64,000 nt of DNA from a bacterium. Its GTDB lineage: Bacteria > Actinomycetota > Acidimicrobiia > Spongiisociales > JAENVV01. Numbering within the stretch: the stretch's first letter is position 1; each line of letters begins with the position of its first letter. The translations under genes and the position numbers were made by a program. A model generated the notes under the pieces. It was not told the DNA's origin and ran no database searches. It saw nothing but the letters and a program-made list of their open reading frames with translations. The stretch is taken from the NCBI GenBank assembly GCA_024641305.1, contig JAHEDI010000007.1, positions 47,664 through 111,663 on the forward strand, in the 5' to 3' direction. Below are positions 19,416 to 28,806 of this stretch, one piece after another.

Positions 19416-20495
19416 TTAGTCGCTCGTTATCTCACTATCTGCCATTTGAACCAACCGCTCGACGAGCGGTGCATAAATGCGGTAAAACAAGGCCGCGTTT
19501 CCGTGAGCTGCCAAACGCTTCATTACCGGCAGCGCGCCCGCTATGTGGCGCGCCGGAAAGGCTGCCGGAGTTGAAGCAAGATTGCCTGCTGCGTACACCG
19601 TGTTGTCGTTCCAAACGAGAAAAGGCGAACGCTGGGCGATACCCCATTCCTCGAGAAGAGCAGCTCCCCGATCATTGACCGGGAGGTTGATCCACAGGGA
19701 TGTATCGGCACCGGAATCCGCTTCTATAAGGGCAAACCACGAGTCGAAGGAAACGTCCAATTTCTCACGTTCGTCGGGCAAACTGCCGGTGATGCGGGGT
19801 CGGGGACTCTCCAAATCGGCCGATTGCAGCACAACGAGGGCCGGAGCACGGGTGCGGGTACCGACGCTAGTTCCAACAATGATTATCCCGGGTCCCTGAT
19901 AGTCCCACGCCCCGGCATGAAGGCTCCGCAACCGCGGGCCGGCATCCTGCAGATCCTCAAACGCCCGCCCCACCCAACCGGTGGCATCGATCCCGAAGAT
20001 CGACTGAAGCATTTCCGATGTCCCCGGATCGGTCGGCTCGTGCATCATGTTGAACTCAGCCATCACCACCGTGCCCTCGTCGGCCCATCGGGCTACATCG
20101 CGAGCGAACGATGGTGGGAAAGTCTGGCTGACTCTCACAATCCCGTCCGCATCAATCTCAGCCAATTCATTCACATAGACCCCGTAAGCGTCCACCAACA
20201 AGACGAGGTCGGGCCGTTGATCAGGCCACGTCCCGAACGGAAGCCCTCCGGGACCCGACCCGACATAGTCGGTAGCGCCATTGAACGGCACCTTCAGATA
20301 CGTCATCATCAGGCCTACCGCATTGTGCTCACGACGCAGATCGTCAACGACGGTCGAGTCATAGACGAGAAGGTCGATGGGTCGTTCGGACGTAAGCGAC
20401 CACCGCAACCACCCGCCAAATGGAAGCCCGGCTATCACAACCAATCCGATGAGCGAAAGCCCCAGGAATAGCCGATTCGCCGAGCGCAGTTTCAA
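19416..20495 (-). CDS. Exported/membrane-anchored protein of unknown function
   Basis: N-terminal TM LFLGLSLIGLVVIAGLPFGGWLRWSL; extracytoplasmic domain of about 330 aa; no family recognised. Confidence 0.65.
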   Translation of the reverse strand: MKLRSANRLFLGLSLIGLVVIAGLPFGGWLRWSLTSERPIDLLVYDSTVVDDLRREHNAVGLMMTYLKVPFNGATDYVGSGPGGLPFGTWPDQRPDLVLLVDAYGVYVNELAEIDADGIVRVSQTFPPSFARDVARWADEGTVVMAEFNMMHEPTDPGTSEMLQSIFGIDATGWVGRAFEDLQDAGPRLRSLHAGAWDYQGPGIIIVGTSVGTRTRAPALVVLQSADLESPRPRITGSLPDEREKLDVSFDSWFALIEADSGADTSLWINLPVNDRGAALLEEWGIAQRSPFLVWNDNTVYAAGNLASTPAAFPARHIAGALPVMKRLAAHGNAALFYRIYAPLVERLVQMADSEITSD

Positions 20496-20716
20496 TGGGC
20501 TTGGTCGACGAACCGACTCGGCTTGCCCGCCACTGCCGAGCTGGGTGGTGGAGGGGCGGCGCGGAGACGACTCCGAGTCTGCCGGACGGCCGCCACCCAG
20601 GCAGACGGCTCCGGCCGATACGCGGGTCGTCGCGCGCCTTCTTCCTCGTGGATCAAGGCAACCACGACCGCAATCGCGGCCGCTTCCTGCGGTCCGGCAC
20701 CACCTCTAATGATCAT
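20492..20716 (-). CDS. Acyl-CoA carboxylase epsilon-subunit-like small protein
   Basis: MIIRGGAGPQEAAAIAVVVALIHEEE...PSAWVAAVRQTR resembles AccE. Confidence 0.7.
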   Translation of the reverse strand: MIIRGGAGPQEAAAIAVVVALIHEEEGARRPAYRPEPSAWVAAVRQTRSRLRAAPPPPSSAVAGKPSRFVDQAH

Positions 20717-21119
20717 GCGACAACTCTACGAGCTCAACGAGGGTCCCGCCCAGCGTCGAGGGGTGTACAAAGGCAATCCGGGCACCACGTCCGCCGGACC
20801 GTGGCACGGTATCGACCAGGCGAGCTCCCTGTTCGGCCAACTCACTCAAAGCCACTTCAATGTCATCAACGGCAAACGCCAGATGATGCAGACCCTCGCC
20901 GCGACTCGCCAGGAACCGGCCGACCGGAGAATCAGCCGATAACGGCTGAAGAAGCTGCACAAACGAGCCGCCAACCGGAATCATGGCCTCCTCGACTCCT
21001 TGCGCCTCGACCGTTTCACGGTACAACGGAAAGACGCCATACAGGCGTTCGTAATCGGACAGGGCCGCGTCCAGATCAAACACGGCAATCCCCACATGGT
21101 CAACGTTGTACAGGCGCAC
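20706..21119 (-). CDS. mce: Methylmalonyl-CoA epimerase
   Basis: VDHVGIAVFDLDAALSDYERLYG...FVQLLQPLS...GEGLHHLAFAVDDIE; VOC fold. Confidence 0.9.
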   Translation of the reverse strand: MRLYNVDHVGIAVFDLDAALSDYERLYGVFPLYRETVEAQGVEEAMIPVGGSFVQLLQPLSADSPVGRFLASRGEGLHHLAFAVDDIEVALSELAEQGARLVDTVPRSGGRGARIAFVHPSTLGGTLVELVELSHDH

Positions 21120-21169
21120 GACTCAAGTGTAAACGGCTTGAGTACGATGGACCACTACAGGAGGAATCC

Positions 21170-22345
21170 ATGGCGGCTGTCATCGTTGGTGCAAAACGCA
21201 CACCAATCGGAAAATTCGGCGGCGGTCTCGCCCCATTACGAGCGGTTGAACTTGGTGCCATGGCCATTCGGGCGGCGCTGGGCGATCTGGATCCAGGCCG
21301 GATCGATGAGGTCATTTTCGGCCAGGTACTCCAAGCAGGAGAGGGCCAGATCACTGCCCGACAGGCGGCCGTGAAAGCTGGACTGCCGATGACCGTCCCA
21401 TCGGTGACCATCAACAAAGTGTGTCTTTCTGGCCTGGCGGCCATTGGCATGGCCAACCGATCCGTGTTGCTCGGCGAATCAACCTTTGTCGTTGCGGGCG
21501 GGATGGAATCGATGTCGAACGCTCCATACGTCATGCCCAAGGCCAGGTGGGGGGCTCGCCTCGGAGACGCAGAACTCATCGACGTGATGATGCACGACGG
21601 CCTGTACTGCTCGTTCGATGCCTGTTCGATGGGCCAGGCCTCCGATCTCAAAAATGACCAACTTGGGATCGATCGCCTTCGTCAGGACGAGTGGTCCGCC
21701 AGGAGTCACAAGCGCGCAGAGACCGCCACCCGCAACGGAATCTTCTCGAAGGAGATCGTGCCCGTTGAAGTACCACAGCGCAAAGGGTCAGCGCTTCTGA
21801 TCAGTGAAGACGAAGGCATCCGTACCGGCACGACTACCGAGAGCTTGGGGAGCCTCCGGCCGGCGTTCGGAGCGACGGGCACGCTTACTGCGGGCAACTC
21901 AAGCCAGATATCAGATGGCGGGGCGGCGGTCATAGTGACGAACCGCCAGGCGGCCGAATCTGAAGGGCTAAGTATCCTTGCCGAGATCCGCTCCTACGGA
22001 CAGATCGGAGGCGTCGACCCTTCCCTGCACGAACGGCCAGCCGAGGCTCTTGCGGTCGCGCTCCAACGGGCCAACCTCTCGGCTGGCGACCTCCACGCCG
22101 TCGAGATCAACGAGGCATTCGCTTCAGTTGCGCTTTGGTCAGCCCAGATGCTTGGAATACCGGAGGATCGCGTGAACGTCCACGGCGGAGCCGTGGCGCT
22201 GGGCCACCCGATCGGTGCAACCGGCGCCCGACTGGTCGTCAGTTTGATCAACGCGCTCAGCGAGCGCGGAGGCGGCCTTGGCGCCGTAACCTTGTGTGGA
22301 GGCGGCGGACAAGGCGACGCCCTGATTTTGGAGGTCCATGCATGA
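21170..22345 (+). CDS. Acetyl-CoA C-acetyltransferase (thiolase)
   Basis: AAVIVGAKRTPIGKFGGGL, INKVCLSGLAAI, VNVHGGAVALGHPIGATGARL, GGGGQGDALILE; ATG at 21170 within the longer ORF. Confidence 0.93.
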   Translation: MAAVIVGAKRTPIGKFGGGLAPLRAVELGAMAIRAALGDLDPGRIDEVIFGQVLQAGEGQITARQAAVKAGLPMTVPSVTINKVCLSGLAAIGMANRSVLLGESTFVVAGGMESMSNAPYVMPKARWGARLGDAELIDVMMHDGLYCSFDACSMGQASDLKNDQLGIDRLRQDEWSARSHKRAETATRNGIFSKEIVPVEVPQRKGSALLISEDEGIRTGTTTESLGSLRPAFGATGTLTAGNSSQISDGGAAVIVTNRQAAESEGLSILAEIRSYGQIGGVDPSLHERPAEALAVALQRANLSAGDLHAVEINEAFASVALWSAQMLGIPEDRVNVHGGAVALGHPIGATGARLVVSLINALSERGGGLGAVTLCGGGGQGDALILEVHA

Positions 22346-23328
22346 CAGAGGTTCCCGAACGAAACCTTGGCCTGGAACTGGCCAGAGTCACCGAATCGGC
22401 CGCCATTGCCGGCGCTCGATGGCAAGGGCGGGGCGACAAGATGGCGGCTGACCAGGCCGCCGTCGACGCCATGCGAATCATCCTTTCAACCATCGACATC
22501 GACGGCACCATTGCCATCGGCGAGGGTGAAAAAGACGAAGCTCCCATGCTGTACAACGGAGAGAAGGTCGGGACCGGGTTTGGTCCCAAGGTCGATGTGG
22601 CTGTCGACCCAATTGACGGAACGTCACTGACTGCGGCCGGTCGACCGGGAGCGCTCGCAGTTATCGCCTTGGCCGAAGCCGGCACCATGTATTCGCCGGG
22701 AAGCCTGGTCTATATGGACAAAATCGCCGTCGGCCCCGAAGCCGCCGGCTGGATTGATATCGAGGCGCCCGTGGCGCACAACTTGCGCCAGGTTGCCAAA
22801 GCTCGTGACAAAGACATTGATGACCTCACGGCGATCATTCTTGACCGCCCCCGCAACCAGCCATTCATTGACGCAGTCCGGTCTGCCGGCGCTCGCATCC
22901 GACTCATCTCGGATGGAGATGTTTCGGGGGCAATCGCCACCGCCGAGCCCGACTCGGGTATCGACATCCTGTTCGGTATCGGTGGATCACCCGAAGCGGT
23001 GATCGCCGCCGCCGCACTCACGGCCATGGAAGGCGAAATTCAGTGCAAGCTGTGGCCCCGCGACGAAAGTGAACACCAGTACGCCGCCGACAACGGACAC
23101 GATCTCGACAAGATCCTGACGCTCAAAGATCTGGTGAGCGGCAAGAACATCTTCTTCGCAGCTACCGGTGTGACCGATGGCGAGCTCCTCCAAGGGGTGG
23201 ATTTCTTCGGCCACGGCGCAACCACCCATTCGGTTGTGATGCGCTCCAAGACCGGCTCGATTCGCTTCATGCACGCACGCCATAATCTGGATCGCCTTGA
23301 CCGTCTCAAAGGCACACTCGACGAGTAG
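22342..23328 (+). CDS. glpX: Class II fructose-1,6-bisphosphatase
   Basis: TIAIGEGEKDEAPMLYNGEKVG, VDPIDGTSL, ILDRPRN, IRLISDGDVSGAI. Confidence 0.95.
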   Translation: MTEVPERNLGLELARVTESAAIAGARWQGRGDKMAADQAAVDAMRIILSTIDIDGTIAIGEGEKDEAPMLYNGEKVGTGFGPKVDVAVDPIDGTSLTAAGRPGALAVIALAEAGTMYSPGSLVYMDKIAVGPEAAGWIDIEAPVAHNLRQVAKARDKDIDDLTAIILDRPRNQPFIDAVRSAGARIRLISDGDVSGAIATAEPDSGIDILFGIGGSPEAVIAAAALTAMEGEIQCKLWPRDESEHQYAADNGHDLDKILTLKDLVSGKNIFFAATGVTDGELLQGVDFFGHGATTHSVVMRSKTGSIRFMHARHNLDRLDRLKGTLDE

Positions 23329-23335
23329 CTCACAG

Positions 23336-24430
23336 GTGCGAGTTTTCCTTATTGAGCCCTACTACACGGGGTCACATAAAGCGTGGGCGGACGGTTGGAA
23401 AGCCTCCTCCCGTCACGACGTGCACCTGCTCACAATGGAAGGGCGGTTCTGGAAGTGGCGGATGCATGGCGGACCGGTCACGCTCGCCCATCAGGCGCTT
23501 GAAATAGCCGCCCAAGCAGGTAGGCCCGACGTGATCGTGGCGTCGTCAATGCTCGACCTCGCCACCTTCCTCGGACTAGCCGGGTCGCAGCTCGGGAGCC
23601 CACCATCGTTGCTGTACATGCACGAAAACCAGCTGACCTACCCGCTTTCACCCCGGACCCGGGGCGAGGATTTGAGCTACGGATTCGTCAACTGGCGATC
23701 GATGGTCGCTGCGGACCGAATCTTGTTCAATTCGCGCTACCACGAGGACGCCTTCTTTGGGGCGGTCGGGCCTTTCCTCAAGAATTTTCCCGACTACCGC
23801 CAGCTTCACCTCATCGACCGGGTCCGCGACAAGACCGCGGTGATCGGCGTCGGAATCCCCATCCGAACACCGGGTCAAACTCCGTCACTCCCCCCGCTCG
23901 TGCTGTGGAATCAGCGTTGGGAATACGACAAAGACCCAATCGGGATGTTTGAGATGCTGTACGCGGTCGACGACCAGGGGATGAACTTTCGCCTGGCGTT
24001 GACCGGCGAGAACTTTCGACAAACCCCGACCGAATTCGAGGTGGCCAAACAACATTTCGGGGATCGAATCATCCAATTCGGGTACGCCGACGCCCATCGG
24101 TACGAACGCCTTGTCTCCGAGGCAGACATCGTCGTGAGTACCGCCAACCACGAGTTTTTCGGGGTTGGAGTCGCCGAAGCCACCGCTGCCAGAGCGTTTC
24201 CCGTGCTGCCCCGACGTCTCTCGTACCCCGAACTACTTCCCGAACAGATCCACCCGGCCTGCCTATACGAGACGGCCGACCAGGCAGTCGCTTTGTTGGC
24301 AGCGGCGTTGACCAATCCGCAACACCGATCGACGATCACCGACATCGCAGGACCCTCCCTTGAGCGCTTCGCCTGGCCAATCATCGGTGAGGCCTACGAC
24401 GAAGTTGTCGACCATCTCGCCGGAACCTGA
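23336..24430 (+). CDS. Glycosyltransferase of the DUF3524/GTDC1 group (tRNA-queuosine alpha-mannosyltransferase-like)
   Basis: VRVFLIEPYYTGSHKAWADGW, LLYMHENQLTYP, WRSMVAADRILFNSRYHEDAFF, LWNQRWEYDKDP; GTG start at 23336. Confidence 0.8.
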   Translation: MRVFLIEPYYTGSHKAWADGWKASSRHDVHLLTMEGRFWKWRMHGGPVTLAHQALEIAAQAGRPDVIVASSMLDLATFLGLAGSQLGSPPSLLYMHENQLTYPLSPRTRGEDLSYGFVNWRSMVAADRILFNSRYHEDAFFGAVGPFLKNFPDYRQLHLIDRVRDKTAVIGVGIPIRTPGQTPSLPPLVLWNQRWEYDKDPIGMFEMLYAVDDQGMNFRLALTGENFRQTPTEFEVAKQHFGDRIIQFGYADAHRYERLVSEADIVVSTANHEFFGVGVAEATAARAFPVLPRRLSYPELLPEQIHPACLYETADQAVALLAAALTNPQHRSTITDIAGPSLERFAWPIIGEAYDEVVDHLAGT

Positions 24431-24481
24431 GACCCGACCACGAGAGTCGTCCATACACCGGGCGACCGGTAGGGTGCTCGA

Positions 24482-25141
24482 ATGCAACATGTCATCTGGG
24501 ACTGGAACGGCACTCTGCTCGACGATATTCACATCGTCGTCGACGCGGTGAGCGAGACAGTCGCCGCCTTCGGAGTTCCGACGCTGACCATCGAGGATCA
24601 CGCCAGACTCTTCACCCGCCCGGTGTCGGTGTTTTACGAGCGGATGCTTGGGAGGCCGATCACCGGCACGGAATGGCGCCAGCTCGACGACACGTTCCAC
24701 GAGGCGTACGCCAGACGCATGGTTCAAGCGGAGCTTTCCGTCGGTGCTCATCAGATCCTCGGGGACCTCGCTGACCAGGGAAAGAGCCAATCGCTCCTCT
24801 CGATGGCCCCGCACGATCATGTCCTGGAACGAGCTGCCACGTTCGGGGTCGACCGGTACATGATCCGCATCGATGGGCTGCGCGATGGCAGTGGGGCCCT
24901 GAAAGAATCGTCGATGAGCGCTCACCTGAGCGCCCTACTGGATCACCCGACTGCTCCGGATGATCCGGGTGCATACGTCGTCATCGGTGACTCGCTTGAC
25001 GACGCCAAGGCAGCGCGAGCCAACCGGGTTCCAGCGGTGATGTTTGCGTCCGGGTCACATCACCGGGCTGACCTGGTCGCCACCGGCTTTCCGGTTGCTG
25101 ACACCTTGCACGATGCCGTTCGCATCGCCATGGACCAATAG
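24482..25141 (+). CDS. HAD-family hydrolase (phosphoglycolate phosphatase-like)
   Basis: VIWDWNGTLLDDIHIVVDAV...YVVIGDSLDDAKAARANRVPAVMFASG. Confidence 0.85.
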   Translation: MQHVIWDWNGTLLDDIHIVVDAVSETVAAFGVPTLTIEDHARLFTRPVSVFYERMLGRPITGTEWRQLDDTFHEAYARRMVQAELSVGAHQILGDLADQGKSQSLLSMAPHDHVLERAATFGVDRYMIRIDGLRDGSGALKESSMSAHLSALLDHPTAPDDPGAYVVIGDSLDDAKAARANRVPAVMFASGSHHRADLVATGFPVADTLHDAVRIAMDQ

Positions 25142-25181
25142 CTCGCGATGTGATTCACCCGGGACGTTCTACACTCAGGCC

Positions 25182-25508
25182 ATGACTCAGCGACCACCCG
25201 ACATGCGCCAACTCATGAAGCAAGCCCAGAAAATGCAAGAGCAACTCGCCACCGCTCAAGCCGAGTTGGCCGAGCGTGAGTTCCAGGGCTCGGCCGGGGG
25301 AGGCGTGGTCACCGCCAGCGTGAAGGGCTCCGGCGAGGTCCTGACGGTGAATATCGACCCATCGGTCATCGACCCCGACGACCCGGAGATGCTTGGTGAC
25401 CTGGTCGTAGCCGCTATCAACGCCGCCCTTCGGGGCGTTAGCGACGTCGCCGCCGAACAGATGGGCGGGCTAACGGGTGGCTTGGACCTCGGCGGCTTGC
25501 TCGGCTGA
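25182..25508 (+). CDS. YbaB/EbfC family nucleoid-associated protein
   Basis: DMRQLMKQAQKMQEQLATAQAELAEREFQGSAGGGVVTASVKGSGEV; ATG at 25182. Confidence 0.93.
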   Translation: MTQRPPDMRQLMKQAQKMQEQLATAQAELAEREFQGSAGGGVVTASVKGSGEVLTVNIDPSVIDPDDPEMLGDLVVAAINAALRGVSDVAAEQMGGLTGGLDLGGLLG

Positions 25509-26101
25509 TGTTTGAAGGACCTATCCAGAGACTCATCGACGAGCTCTCCCGGCTACCTGGTGTAGGTAGGAAGTCGGCTCAGCGATTGGCGTTTCATCTT
25601 CTCAACGGTGAGGAAGCCGATGCCCGTCGCCTGGCCCAGGCAGTCATCGACGTCAAGGAGCAAATCGGACTCTGCGCTCGCTGTTACAACGTGACGGCCG
25701 GAGACGAATGCAACATATGCCGTGACGTGCGACGGCTCCCGGATATCGTCTGTGTCGTCGAACGAGCCCAGGACATTCCCGTCATCGAGTCGACCAGAGA
25801 GTTCACCGGTCGCTATCACGTCCTCGGAGGGGCATTGTCGCCGATTGATGGAATCGGACCGGGTCAGCTTCGTTTCAACGAGCTGAAACGGCGGGTCGAA
25901 AACGAAGGCATCACCGAGTTGATCTGCGCTACGAACCCGACCATTGAAGGCGATGCGACGTCCATGTATATCGCCAGGGAATTCAAGCCGCTCGGAGTCA
26001 AGGTGAGCCGTTTGGCTTCGGGCTTGCCGGTCGGCGGAGATCTCGACTACGCCGACACGGTGACCCTGGGTAGAGCACTAACCGGACGTTCCGAGCTGTA
26101 G
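25508..26101 (+). CDS. recR: Recombination mediator RecR
   Basis: IDELSRLPGVGRKSAQRLAFHLL, CYNVTAGDECNICRD, LGGALSPIDGIGPGQL. Confidence 0.96.
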   Translation: MFEGPIQRLIDELSRLPGVGRKSAQRLAFHLLNGEEADARRLAQAVIDVKEQIGLCARCYNVTAGDECNICRDVRRLPDIVCVVERAQDIPVIESTREFTGRYHVLGGALSPIDGIGPGQLRFNELKRRVENEGITELICATNPTIEGDATSMYIAREFKPLGVKVSRLASGLPVGGDLDYADTVTLGRALTGRSEL

Positions 26102-26119
26102 GGAATCAATCGGACCCGG

Positions 26120-27928
26120 TTATGACTCTTCGATGACCTCGCCACCGAGAAGGTCCTCGACGAGACCGACCGGGTCGTCTACCTCGCCGGCTTCGGCCAT
26201 TCGATCCTTATCAGTCTCTTCGTCATCGTCATCGTCGACCCCCAACTCCACCGGAGAAGCCTGGTCGGCATTGTCAGCCACAAACCGAGCTGCCACCAAC
26301 CCGCCCAACAAGGAAGACGCTTCCGCAGATACCGCGGCAGCGAACTGCGGGTCGGAAACCATTTGCTCAAGGTGAAAGCCAAGATGGCTGGGAACATGGA
26401 TTACCAGCGTCGCCCCATCAACCAGCCCCGGGCGCGCCTCGCGGAATAGGGCATGCCGGCGATTCCCGAGTTCGTCTTTGATGCGGGCCGATAAGGCCGG
26501 CCAGATCCGCTTGAACGCCGCGAGATCGACGTCACCCGTCGGCGCACCGTCGCCACCTGCCCCCGAAGCCGGAGCGCCAGAAGGCTCAGACATCGGGGTC
26601 TCAGGTTTGGATGACACCGGGACCGCGCCTACGGGCGCCTCCGCCGTCGGTTCCTCGCCGGTTGACTCAGTGCCGGGAATGGAACGAGGGGAACCGGCCG
26701 GAACGCTCGGGCGCAGGGTAGGAGTAGGAGCCGGAACTGCGTCTGCTGACAGGGTCGGGGCCTGCCGGGCGATGGCCGAAACCCGCCGCTCAAGGGTATC
26801 GAGGCGGGCCTGTATAGACGGGACATCCGCGGCAATCTCGGGTCGGGTCAATTTCAAGAGAGTGATCTCGGTCATGAGCCGCTCCTCGCGTCCTTCGCGC
26901 AACCGCAAGAGCCCATCCGAAAGCACATCCATCGACCGGATGACATCGCTAACGGAAAGGGTGTCTGCGACCGCTCGCCAATCAGCCAGGATATCGGCTG
27001 GTTCGTCTGCCACCTCTTCCAGATTCGGTGCATAGTGCGCCAGGAAGACCCCGCGGAAAAAGGCAATGGCTTCCGAGATGAACCGCCGCAGATCGACGCC
27101 GTTGCCAGCCAGTGTCGCGACAAGTTCTAGAGCGGTCCGGGCGTCGTGTTCGCCAACGGCCACGGCAAGTCGGGCAAACACATCACGGTCGGCCAGACCC
27201 AGCGCCCGATTGACGGCGGCTGGATCAACCGAACCGTCTCCCAGGGCGGCCACCTGTTCCAGCAGGCTCAACGAATCTCGAACGGAGCCTGCCGCGTGAC
27301 GAGCGACCAGCTGAAGAGCCCCCTCGGCCACGGTATAGGACTCCAACTTGGCAACGCCGGCTAGATGATCGGTCAATGCCTCGACGGAGACAGGATGAAA
27401 ATCGAAGCGTTGGGATCGGGACCTGATCGTATCAAGCAGTTTGTACGGTTCCGTCGTCGCCAACACAAAGTGCACGTGTTCAGGTGGTTCCTCAAGCGTC
27501 TTGAGGAGGGCGTTGGAAGCAGCCTTGGACAGCATGTGGGCTTCATCCAGGATGAACACGCGCTTGGCCCCACCAACCGATGCCACCGTCGTGACACTCA
27601 CCTTGATGTCGCGGATGTCATCGACAGAGTTATGTGAAGCGGCGTCAAGTTCTGTTACGTCAAACGAGGACCCGTTGACAATCGCCAAACAGGAGTCACA
27701 GGCGTTACATGGTTCGCCGCCTCCCGGGGGGTTCTGACAGTTCAACGATTTGGCCAACAGGCGTGCAGAGGTGGTTTTGCCCGTCCCCCGCGGACCCGCA
27801 AACAGGTACGCGTGGGCCACCTTGCCCTCGGCGATCTCTCTCACGAGGGTATTGGTAACGTGACTCTGGCCAACCACCTCTTCGAAAAGTTGGGGTCGGT
27901 ATTTCCGGTAAAGGGCTTGATATTCCAC
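26120..27928 (-). CDS. dnaX: DNA polymerase III subunits gamma/tau
   Basis: VEYQALYRKYRPQLFEEVVGQSHVTNTL, FAGPRGTGKTTSARLLAKSLNC, CNACDSC, LDEAHMLSKAASNALLKTLEEPP; GTG start inferred at 27928. Confidence 0.95.
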   Translation of the reverse strand: MEYQALYRKYRPQLFEEVVGQSHVTNTLVREIAEGKVAHAYLFAGPRGTGKTTSARLLAKSLNCQNPPGGGEPCNACDSCLAIVNGSSFDVTELDAASHNSVDDIRDIKVSVTTVASVGGAKRVFILDEAHMLSKAASNALLKTLEEPPEHVHFVLATTEPYKLLDTIRSRSQRFDFHPVSVEALTDHLAGVAKLESYTVAEGALQLVARHAAGSVRDSLSLLEQVAALGDGSVDPAAVNRALGLADRDVFARLAVAVGEHDARTALELVATLAGNGVDLRRFISEAIAFFRGVFLAHYAPNLEEVADEPADILADWRAVADTLSVSDVIRSMDVLSDGLLRLREGREERLMTEITLLKLTRPEIAADVPSIQARLDTLERRVSAIARQAPTLSADAVPAPTPTLRPSVPAGSPRSIPGTESTGEEPTAEAPVGAVPVSSKPETPMSEPSGAPASGAGGDGAPTGDVDLAAFKRIWPALSARIKDELGNRRHALFREARPGLVDGATLVIHVPSHLGFHLEQMVSDPQFAAAVSAEASSLLGGLVAARFVADNADQASPVELGVDDDDDEETDKDRMAEAGEVDDPVGLVEDLLGGEVIEES

Positions 27929-28026
27929 TGAGGCTGATGGTAGCCCGCACAGATCTCCACGAGTCCAAAGGATCAGAAAACGAGTGGGGCACTCGCACAT
28001 TCTCGGAACGCTGCCAGACTGTCGCC

Positions 28027-28806
28027 ATGACGGACGGACAACCAGCGGTTTGGGCGCGTGGATTATCACGGCGTTTCGGAAACAAGGTAGCTGTTAAGGG
28101 GATCGATCTCGCCGTAATGCCAGGGGAATTCTATGGCCTCCTCGGACCGAACGGAGCCGGCAAGACCACGACCATCAAGATGATTGTCGGATTGCTGCGC
28201 CCCGATTCTGGAACGGCCGGGATCGGCGATATCAACACCTGGGAGCATCCCACGGATGCCAAACGGCGGATCGGCGTCCTGCCCGAAGAATTCAACCTCT
28301 ACGAGCGATTGACCGGTGCTGAACTTCTCGACTTCACGGCCGCCATTCACGGGCTGCCCAAAGCCCAGGCGGCCTCGCGACGACAGGAACTACTTAGCCT
28401 TCTCGATCTCGAAGATTCCTCTCGCACCGTCATCGGCGACTACTCGCGCGGCATGCGCAAGAAGGTGGCCCTGGCCGCGGCGGTTATTCATGCTCCCCCG
28501 GTACTTTTCCTGGATGAACCATTTGAAGGGGTGGATGCGATAAGTGCCAGGCTGATCCGTCAGCTTCTCCAGCGATACACCGAAAGCGGCGCCACCATCA
28601 TCTTCTCGTCCCACGTGATGGAGCTCGTGGAACGATTGTGTACCCGTATCGGGATCATGGTCGGTGGTCAACTTATTATCGAGGCGACGCCCAAAGACCT
28701 GCTGGCCCGATACGACGCGAGCACGGTCGAGGATGCTTTTCTGGCGGCGGTCGGCGCTTCTGACACAACCGAAGGTCTTGAATGGCTCGCCAACTCGTCT
28801 GGCTGA
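28027..28806 (+). CDS. ABC transporter ATP-binding protein (ABC-2 exporter type)
   Basis: LLGPNGAGKTTTIKMIVGLL, YSRGMRKKVALAAAVIHAPPVLFLDEPFEGVD. Confidence 0.93.
   Translation: MTDGQPAVWARGLSRRFGNKVAVKGIDLAVMPGEFYGLLGPNGAGKTTTIKMIVGLLRPDSGTAGIGDINTWEHPTDAKRRIGVLPEEFNLYERLTGAELLDFTAAIHGLPKAQAASRRQELLSLLDLEDSSRTVIGDYSRGMRKKVALAAAVIHAPPVLFLDEPFEGVDAISARLIRQLLQRYTESGATIIFSSHVMELVERLCTRIGIMVGGQLIIEATPKDLLARYDASTVEDAFLAAVGASDTTEGLEWLANSSG

Noticed and set aside
20495-21169. N-terminal extension of the 616-aa thiolase ORF
   Set aside because: Overlaps AccE/mce on the other strand and is not thiolase-like. The true start is ATG 21170 preceded by AGGAGG-like sequence.
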